A stretch of DNA of 9,562 nt, taken from the NCBI GenBank assembly GCA_017529085.1, contig JAFXOC010000383.1, positions 1 to 9,562 on the forward strand. Direction: 5' to 3'. A program made the translations under genes and the position numbers. The notes below the pieces were generated by a model. It searched no databases and was not told the origin of the DNA. It was given only the letters and a program-made list of their open reading frames with translations. Source of the stretch: Selenomonadaceae bacterium. Lineage in GTDB: Bacteria > Bacillota > Negativicutes > Selenomonadales > Selenomonadaceae. This document shows, piece after piece, positions 5,688-9,562 of the stretch (positions are counted from its first letter, which is position 1; every line of letters begins with the position of its first letter).

Positions 5688-6740
5688 ATGTGGAGTTATA
5701 TTTTTGCATTTTGTATAGCAACCGGCATGACTCTTATTTTTACCCCAATGGTTATTGCCCTTGCTAAGAAGACAAACGCCATGGACGAGCCGGATGCGCG
5801 AAAGGTTCATAAAGAACCGGTAGCGAGAATAGGCGGTATGGCTATTTTTGTTTCTTTTATGCTTACAACGGGAATGGCTTTTTTATTTTACGATTTTTCC
5901 GCTGAGGCGAGTTATGAGATTTTAGGTCTTATCGCCGCCGGTTCTTTTATATTTATTGTGGGGATAATCGACGATTACTTCAACATTCCTGCAAAATTAA
6001 AACTCTTGGGGCAAATCGTCGCGGCTCTTATATTAACCGTCGGCTTTGACGTAAAAATAGAGTTTATCACGGATCCTTTCGGAGATTACCTGTTTTTGGA
6101 ACAATTTGCCATTCCTCTCACCTGCTTTTGGTTGGTTGGGCTTACCAATACCGTTAATTTGATAGACGGTCTTGACGGACTTGCCGCAGGAGTCGTGATT
6201 ATTGCGGCGTTTACTATTTTCTTAGTTGCGTTTGAACAGAACGTATTTTTGATAGCGCTTTTGACTTCGACCATAGCGGGGTCGGCGCTAGGATTTTTAT
6301 ACTATAATTTTAATCCCGCAAAAATATTTATGGGAGATTCCGGCAGTATGTTTTTAGGGTTTATGCTGGCGGGAATTTCTATAATCGGCGCGGTAAAATC
6401 CGCCGCTACCATTGCTTTAATCGTACCTATACTTGCTTTGGGACTTCCCATCATGGATACGGCGTTTGCGATAATTCGCCGCTACAGAGGAGGCGTGCCC
6501 ATATTTAAACCTGACCGCGGGCATTTGCATCACAGGCTTTTAGACCTTGGCTTCACTCAAAAACAAGCGGTGCTTCTGATGTATGTGATAAGCGCGCTGT
6601 TAGGACTTAGCGCCGTGACGTTAAACGAAGTAAACGGTCAAATCGCTATAGGTATCGTTTGCGTCGTGTTGTTTGTGGTGCTTTACGGGGCGAAAAAACT
6701 CGGAATTTTTCACATGAATGAGCCGCCTAAAACATTGTAA
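5688..6740 (+). CDS. wecA: Undecaprenyl-phosphate GlcNAc-1-phosphate transferase (WecA/TagO family)
   Basis: This polytopic membrane protein of 350 residues transfers HexNAc-1-phosphate from its UDP-sugar to undecaprenyl phosphate, the first lipid-linked step of surface polysaccharides, O-antigen-like chains or wall teichoic acids. Diagnostic motifs of the MraY/WecA superfamily are all present. VGIIDDYF (91-98) carries the Asp95-Asp96 pair, NLIDGLDGLA (157-166) follows, then FNPAKIFMGDSGSMFLGF (208-225) with Asp217, and RRYRGGVPIFKPDRGHLHHRL (264-284) with the cytoplasmic HxHH. About ten hydrophobic segments are visible. The RGG...HLHHRLL loop favours the WecA/TagO branch over MraY. The ATG at 5688 is preceded by AAGGAG with a rather long 12-base gap. 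wecB follows after 20 bases, so the pair supplies lipid-linked GlcNAc and then ManNAc. Donor sugar is inferred. Confidence 0.9.
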   Translation: MWSYIFAFCIATGMTLIFTPMVIALAKKTNAMDEPDARKVHKEPVARIGGMAIFVSFMLTTGMAFLFYDFSAEASYEILGLIAAGSFIFIVGIIDDYFNIPAKLKLLGQIVAALILTVGFDVKIEFITDPFGDYLFLEQFAIPLTCFWLVGLTNTVNLIDGLDGLAAGVVIIAAFTIFLVAFEQNVFLIALLTSTIAGSALGFLYYNFNPAKIFMGDSGSMFLGFMLAGISIIGAVKSAATIALIVPILALGLPIMDTAFAIIRRYRGGVPIFKPDRGHLHHRLLDLGFTQKQAVLLMYVISALLGLSAVTLNEVNGQIAIGIVCVVLFVVLYGAKKLGIFHMNEPPKTL

Positions 6741-6760
6741 TTCAAAGGAGAGAGTTTTCC

Positions 6761-7924
6761 ATGCAGAAAAAAATAAAAGTAATGATGGTTTTCGGTACCC
6801 GTCCCGAAGCCATAAAAATGGCGCCCCTCGTACTTCAAATGCGAAAATACCCCGAACATATTTTACCTATTGTCGCTGTTACTGCGCAACATAGAGAGAT
6901 GCTCGATCAAGTCTTGGAACTCTTTAAAATTCATCCCGACTATGATCTTGACATTATGGCGCAGGGTCAAACTCTCTTCGATATAACAGGCCGCGCCATG
7001 AAGGGATTGGATACGGTTTTAACGAAGGAAAATCCCGATCTGGTTTTGGTGCATGGGGACACAACCACCACGTTTGCCGGGGCATTAGCGGCGTATTATC
7101 ATCAAATTTCCGTAGGTCATGTGGAAGCGGGACTGCGCACGCATAATAAATACTCTCCATACCCCGAGGAAATGAACCGTAGACTCACAGGCGCGATAGC
7201 GGATTTGCACTTTGCCCCCACCGAAACTTCAAAAAATAATCTTTTAGCGGAATCAGTTGGCGAAGAAGATATATTCGTCACGGGAAATACGGTGATAGAC
7301 GCTCTGCATCACACGGTAAGAGATGATTTTGAGTTTAAGGATGAATTTTTAAAACATATTGATTTCAAAAAAAATCGCATAATTTTGGTAACGACCCACA
7401 GAAGGGAAAATTTAGGGGAACCCATGCGTCACGTTTACAAGGCGCTTAAAACGTTGGTTGAGGAAATTCCCGACGCTCACGTAGTTTTCCCCGTTCATAA
7501 AAATCCTAAGGTAAGGGAAGTTGTAAAAGAAGAATTGGGCGGCTTAGACAAGGTGCATTTAATCGATCCGTTAGATTATGAACCGTTCGCCAATCTTATA
7601 AACCGAGCTTGTTTGGTGCTGACGGATTCGGGCGGCATACAAGAAGAAGCTCCGTCGCTTGGAAAACCTGTGCTTGTGCTTCGCGATACGACGGAACGCC
7701 CCGAAGCGGTTATGGCGGGCACGGTTAAATTAATCGGAACGGATAGGGACAGAGTTTATAACGAAGCGAAAAAGCTTTTGACTGATAAAGAAGAGTATAA
7801 GAAAATGAGCGAAGCCTATAATCCGTACGGCGATGGAAAGGCGGCAAAACGCATTATAGACGCTATTTTGTACCGTTACAAAAAGTTAGATACGCCGCCG
7901 GAAGCTTTTAAGGCGGCTAAGTGA
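6761..7924 (+). CDS. wecB: UDP-N-acetylglucosamine 2-epimerase (non-hydrolysing)
   Basis: This cytoplasmic enzyme of 387 residues interconverts UDP-GlcNAc and UDP-ManNAc, giving ManNAc for surface polymers. Motifs in order: FGTRPEAIKMAPL (11-23), TAQHREMLDQ (41-50), VHGDTTTTFAGAL (97-109) with Asp100, GHVEAGLRTHNKYSPYPEE (119-137) with Glu122 and the Glu pair 136-137, VTGNTVIDAL, TTHRRENLGEP (211-221) with His213, DSGGIQEEAPSLGKPVL (289-305) and TTERPEA (310-316). These cover the catalytic acids, the UDP-binding histidine and the allosteric UDP-GlcNAc site of bacterial non-hydrolysing epimerases, and the length is normal. AAAGGAG lies 10 bases before the ATG. It sits 20 bases downstream of wecA and its stop codon overlaps the start of atpZ (TGATG), indicating one operon with translational coupling. 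Confidence 0.95.
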   Translation: MQKKIKVMMVFGTRPEAIKMAPLVLQMRKYPEHILPIVAVTAQHREMLDQVLELFKIHPDYDLDIMAQGQTLFDITGRAMKGLDTVLTKENPDLVLVHGDTTTTFAGALAAYYHQISVGHVEAGLRTHNKYSPYPEEMNRRLTGAIADLHFAPTETSKNNLLAESVGEEDIFVTGNTVIDALHHTVRDDFEFKDEFLKHIDFKKNRIILVTTHRRENLGEPMRHVYKALKTLVEEIPDAHVVFPVHKNPKVREVVKEELGGLDKVHLIDPLDYEPFANLINRACLVLTDSGGIQEEAPSLGKPVLVLRDTTERPEAVMAGTVKLIGTDRDRVYNEAKKLLTDKEEYKKMSEAYNPYGDGKAAKRIIDAILYRYKKLDTPPEAFKAAK

Positions 7925-8142
7925 TGAAAAAACATGAAGGAATGTTTCAAGCGTTAAAAGCTTTTTCTTTTTTGTCCGGCATAGGCATATACATAGCTGT
8001 AGTAGTTGGATGCGCCATATATATCGGCAAACTCTTTGACGATTACTTTGACGCATCCCCTTACGGGATATTTGGAGGAATACTCTTAGGATTTCCCATA
8101 GCGATTTACGGAATTTACCGAAGAATAAAGGGGTATTTATAA
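7924..8142 (+). CDS. atpZ: AtpZ/AtpI-family small membrane protein
   Basis: The 72 residues form two membrane helices (about residues 15-36 and 46-64). Between them lies IYIGKLFDDYFDASPYGIFGG, the hallmark loop of AtpZ/AtpI proteins, with a conserved G-x-x-x-D segment and an SP before helix two. A short basic tail, YRRIKGYL, follows. In this family the protein accompanies F1Fo-ATP synthase operons and is linked to c-ring assembly or to magnesium/calcium movement. The ATG at 7924 shares a base with the wecB stop TGA. A GTG at 7921 would add one residue, but the coupled ATG is more natural. No atpB or other ATP synthase subunit follows; the next gene is a metal-sensing repressor, so this copy is separated from its usual partners. 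Family call is good, role here uncertain. Confidence 0.8.
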   Translation: MKKHEGMFQALKAFSFLSGIGIYIAVVVGCAIYIGKLFDDYFDASPYGIFGGILLGFPIAIYGIYRRIKGYL

Positions 8143-8159
8143 CCTCTTTCGTAAGAAGT

Positions 8160-8181
8160 CTCCTGCCTTTATAGGCGGGAG
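8160..8181 (+). promoter_or_regulatory. 22-bp inverted repeat upstream of the CsoR-like gene: candidate operator or attenuating hairpin
   Basis: CTCCTGCC pairs with GGCGGGAG (one G-U if transcribed) around TTTATA. It begins 18 bases after the atpZ stop and ends 26 bases before the repressor start. No T run follows, so it is a poor intrinsic terminator. CsoR-family operators are often GC-tract inverted repeats close to the gene, so autoregulation is possible; this is inference. Confidence 0.35.
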
Positions 8182-8207
8182 TAATTCACAAAGGAGAATT
8201 TATCGCT

Positions 8208-8531
8208 ATGCAAGAATTTCATGAACATACTTTAAAAGACGGTTCGATTATTCGTCATAGTCACACTCATTCTCACACCCAAACCAAACAAGTAAAAACT
8301 CGTCTAAGAAACATAATAGGTCATCTTGAAGGTGTGTGCAACATGGTTGAAGAAGGTCGCGATTGCAGTGAAATTTTAGTTCAGCTCTCAGCTATAAATT
8401 CTTCCGTCCGAAAGTTAAAATCCGTCATATTGAAAGACCACGTTGAACACTGTATCGTAGACGCCGTTCAAAACGGCGATGAAGAGACTATAAAAAAGCT
8501 GAAAGACGCTATGGACAAGATGATGGAATAA
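8208..8531 (+). CDS. CsoR/RcnR-family metal-sensing transcriptional repressor
   Basis: This is a 107-residue, all-helical DNA-binding protein of the DUF156 family, whose tetramers release DNA on binding copper(I), nickel, cobalt, or formaldehyde. The core RLRNIIGHLEGVCNMVEEGR (32-51) is typical. Cys53, His78 and Cys82 lie 25 and 29 residues apart, exactly the spacing of the copper-ligand Cys-His-Cys triad in CsoR, which favours copper or a related thiophilic cue. The N-terminus carries extra histidines (HEH at 5-7 and HSHTHSH at 17-23) that could bind another metal or tune affinity. AAAGGAG stands 11 bases before the ATG. The usual partners (copper P-type ATPase, CopZ, efflux permease) are not in the window, so its target is unknown. 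It may be read from the wecA promoter, since I see no good promoter of its own. Confidence 0.88.
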   Translation: MQEFHEHTLKDGSIIRHSHTHSHTQTKQVKTRLRNIIGHLEGVCNMVEEGRDCSEILVQLSAINSSVRKLKSVILKDHVEHCIVDAVQNGDEETIKKLKDAMDKMME

Positions 8532-8869
8532 TAAGTAGCGCAGAATTTGACTAGAGTTTTGTTGTTACATCGAAAAGGTATAAGAAAAAGAGAAAATAAA
8601 TCAGAGTGTAGACAAATCAATAAATATTGTGCTCTTCATGGCTCTCCCTCCGCCCTTCGGGCACCTCCCTCTAGGAGGGAGGCACTCGAATTACCGTTTT
8701 TGAGCCAAAATTCCAAATTGTCTCTAACACAGCCCCCCTCCTAGAGGGGGGTAGGGGGGAGAGTTCCTCGAATGACAATAATAAGTCTACAGTCTGAATA
8801 AATATATTTTTGGCGGTTGTAGAATGTCAAATCTTAACGTTGATTGTTACAAAGAAAGAAGTGGTGTGC
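8532..8869. other. Intergenic region with no convincing gene
   Basis: About 340 bases separate the repressor from the Rpn-type gene. The left 90 bases are AT-rich with no clear promoter or terminator. The centre is the GC-rich inverted-repeat element (8625-8780). The right 90 bases are AT-rich with at best a weak -10 (TAGAAT at 8820). An open frame from 8547 to 8744 reads through the repeat arms and looks spurious: no start signal, and low-complexity Pro/Ser/Leu. Confidence 0.7.
8625..8780. repeat. GC-rich palindromic inverted-repeat element
   Basis: Two arms are inverted versions of one another. The left arm (from 8642) has CTCTCCCTCC, a GCCC-TTC-GGGC mini-hairpin, then CCTCCCTCTAGGAGGGAGG. 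The right arm, read on the minus strand from 8763, has CTCTCCCCCC, TA, then CCCCCCTCTAGGAGGGGGG. Each arm folds on itself around CTAG, and the outer ends CTCTCCCTCC (8642-8651) and GGGGGGAGAG (8754-8763) can pair as well. TATTGT (8625) and ACAATA (ending 8780) may mark its termini, and TCGAATKAC occurs near both arms. It encodes nothing. It looks like a dispersed intergenic repeat or small non-autonomous mobile element; copy number elsewhere cannot be seen here. Confidence 0.7.
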
Positions 8870-9562
8870 ATGGGCGCAATAGATACAGAAGCGAAAGCGT
8901 ACCTGTCCGCACCTGATAAAGTAGCCGATGCCTTTAATTATTGGATGTATGGTGGCAGAAAAATTATAAAACCCGATGAACTCAAAGAACTAGATACAAC
9001 GACCGTGGTTTTGCCCTTTGGCAATACAGCTAAACAACCACTACAGAAGGTTCGAGATGTGCTAAAATTATACACAGCTATGCGTGACAATCAGGTTTGT
9101 TATCTTATTTTGGGTTTGGAAGTACAAAGCACTATCCATTATGCAATGCCCGTGCGTAATATGCTGTATGATGCGATGGGTTACGCCCAACAAGTATCCA
9201 ATTTGATTGCTAAAAACAAGGCAGACGGCGTTAAACTGACTGGTGCGGAGTATTTATCCGGTATGAGGAAAGAGGATAAACTGATGCCAATCATAACACT
9301 AGTTATCAGCCTCAGTACGGAAAATTGGAACGGACCTACCAGCATTCACGAAATGCTCTTTGTAAAAAATAAGGAGATTTTAAACTTTGTACCGAATTAT
9401 AAGCTGAACATACTATCTCCAGCTAAAATCAAAGAGGAGGACTTTTGCAAATTTAATACTGAACTTGGTATGGTGCTGGAATGTATTAAGCATAAAAAGG
9501 ACAAAGATATGAATTGGATGAAGAAAAATAACAAATTCACAAAAGTGACTCGAAGTACGGCT
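8870..9562 (+). CDS. Rpn-family recombination-promoting nuclease/putative transposase, 3'-truncated by window edge
   Basis: The frame is open for 231 codons to the window end, so the C-terminus is missing. It resembles Firmicutes Rpn/YhgA-like proteins, a PD-(D/E)XK nuclease family linked to RecA-independent recombination. Landmarks: KVADAFNYWMYGGRKIIKPD (17-36), VRDVLKLY (61-68), CYLILGLEVQSTIHYAMPVR (77-96), YDAMGYAQQV (100-109), EYLSGMRKEDKLMPIITLVI (127-146), WNGPTSIHEML (153-163) and NYKLNILSP (176-184). Asp63 and the Glu84-Val-Gln86 stretch occupy the likely catalytic positions; the E-x-Q form is common in this family. ATG at 8870 is preferred; in-frame GTG codons at 8861 and 8864 are alternatives, and the ribosome binding site is weak (AAAGAAAG). 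It starts about 90 bases from the palindromic repeat. Family identity rests on recalled motif order. Confidence 0.75.
   Translation, partial: MGAIDTEAKAYLSAPDKVADAFNYWMYGGRKIIKPDELKELDTTTVVLPFGNTAKQPLQKVRDVLKLYTAMRDNQVCYLILGLEVQSTIHYAMPVRNMLYDAMGYAQQVSNLIAKNKADGVKLTGAEYLSGMRKEDKLMPIITLVISLSTENWNGPTSIHEMLFVKNKEILNFVPNYKLNILSPAKIKEEDFCKFNTELGMVLECIKHKKDKDMNWMKKNNKFTKVTRSTA

Noticed and set aside
8547..8584. Promoter from TTGACT (8547) and TATAAG (8579)
   Set aside because: The spacing of 26 bases is far too long, and no better -10 lies at 16-18 bases.
8547..8744. 65-residue open frame across the GC-rich repeat
   Set aside because: No ribosome binding site and it reads through the palindromic arms in low-complexity residues.
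1..9562. CRISPR array, tRNA or rRNA gene
   Set aside because: No regularly spaced long repeats, no tRNA cloverleaf with a TTC-rich arm, and no rRNA-like conserved blocks were seen on either strand.

Overview
The window looks like chromosomal DNA of a low-to-moderate GC, probably anaerobic Firmicute. Ordinary genes have AGGAGG-type ribosome binding sites and sigma-A-type promoters. Intergenic DNA is AT-rich, and ATA/TTA/AAA codons are common. A SPINDLY-type O-GlcNAc transferase, a WecA/WecB sugar-lipid module running into an AtpZ gene, and a PAAR protein together would fit a diderm Firmicute (Negativicutes-like). That placement is inference; a Clostridia host is the main alternative.

Layout. 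(1) nt 2-853: 3' part of a SPINDLY/OGT-like glycosyltransferase whose last residues appear to have been cut off by two in-frame stops. (2) nt 929-1970: class II fructose-1,6-bisphosphate aldolase behind an extended -10 promoter. (3) nt 1990-2509: a 15-bp hairpin, then a shrunken IS3-family element holding only the N-terminal part of OrfA. This element supplies a terminator for each of the convergent genes around it. (4) nt 2535-4052, minus strand: glucose-6-phosphate isomerase with a near-consensus promoter. (5) nt 4178-4958: a broken PD-(D/E)XK 'transposase'-family gene that keeps its N- and C-terminal parts but lacks the core. (6) nt 4959-5250: AT-rich DNA with nested inverted repeats, faint coding-like remnants and a strong terminator. 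(7) nt 5260-5550: an orphan, GC-richer PAAR-domain gene with no ATG or ribosome binding site. (8) nt 5617-8142: a promoter followed by wecA, wecB and atpZ, tightly packed. (9) nt 8160-8531: a CsoR/RcnR-family metal-sensing repressor behind a 22-bp inverted repeat. (10) nt 8625-8780: a GC-rich inverted-repeat element. (11) nt 8870 to the end: the 5' part of an Rpn-family nuclease/putative transposase gene.

Functionally, aldolase and isomerase belong to central glycolysis. WecA loads GlcNAc-1-phosphate onto undecaprenyl phosphate and WecB makes UDP-ManNAc, so together they feed a surface polysaccharide or teichoic-acid-like polymer. AtpZ normally precedes F1Fo-ATP synthase genes, but none follow here. 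The rest is accessory: a decayed IS, two recombination-associated nuclease families (one broken, one cut by the window edge), an isolated PAAR tip gene and a palindromic repeat. I did not find a convincing complete new system. The points most worth a second look are the orphan PAAR gene, the IS remnant acting as a two-way terminator, and the CsoR-like repressor with its His-rich tail and possible operator.
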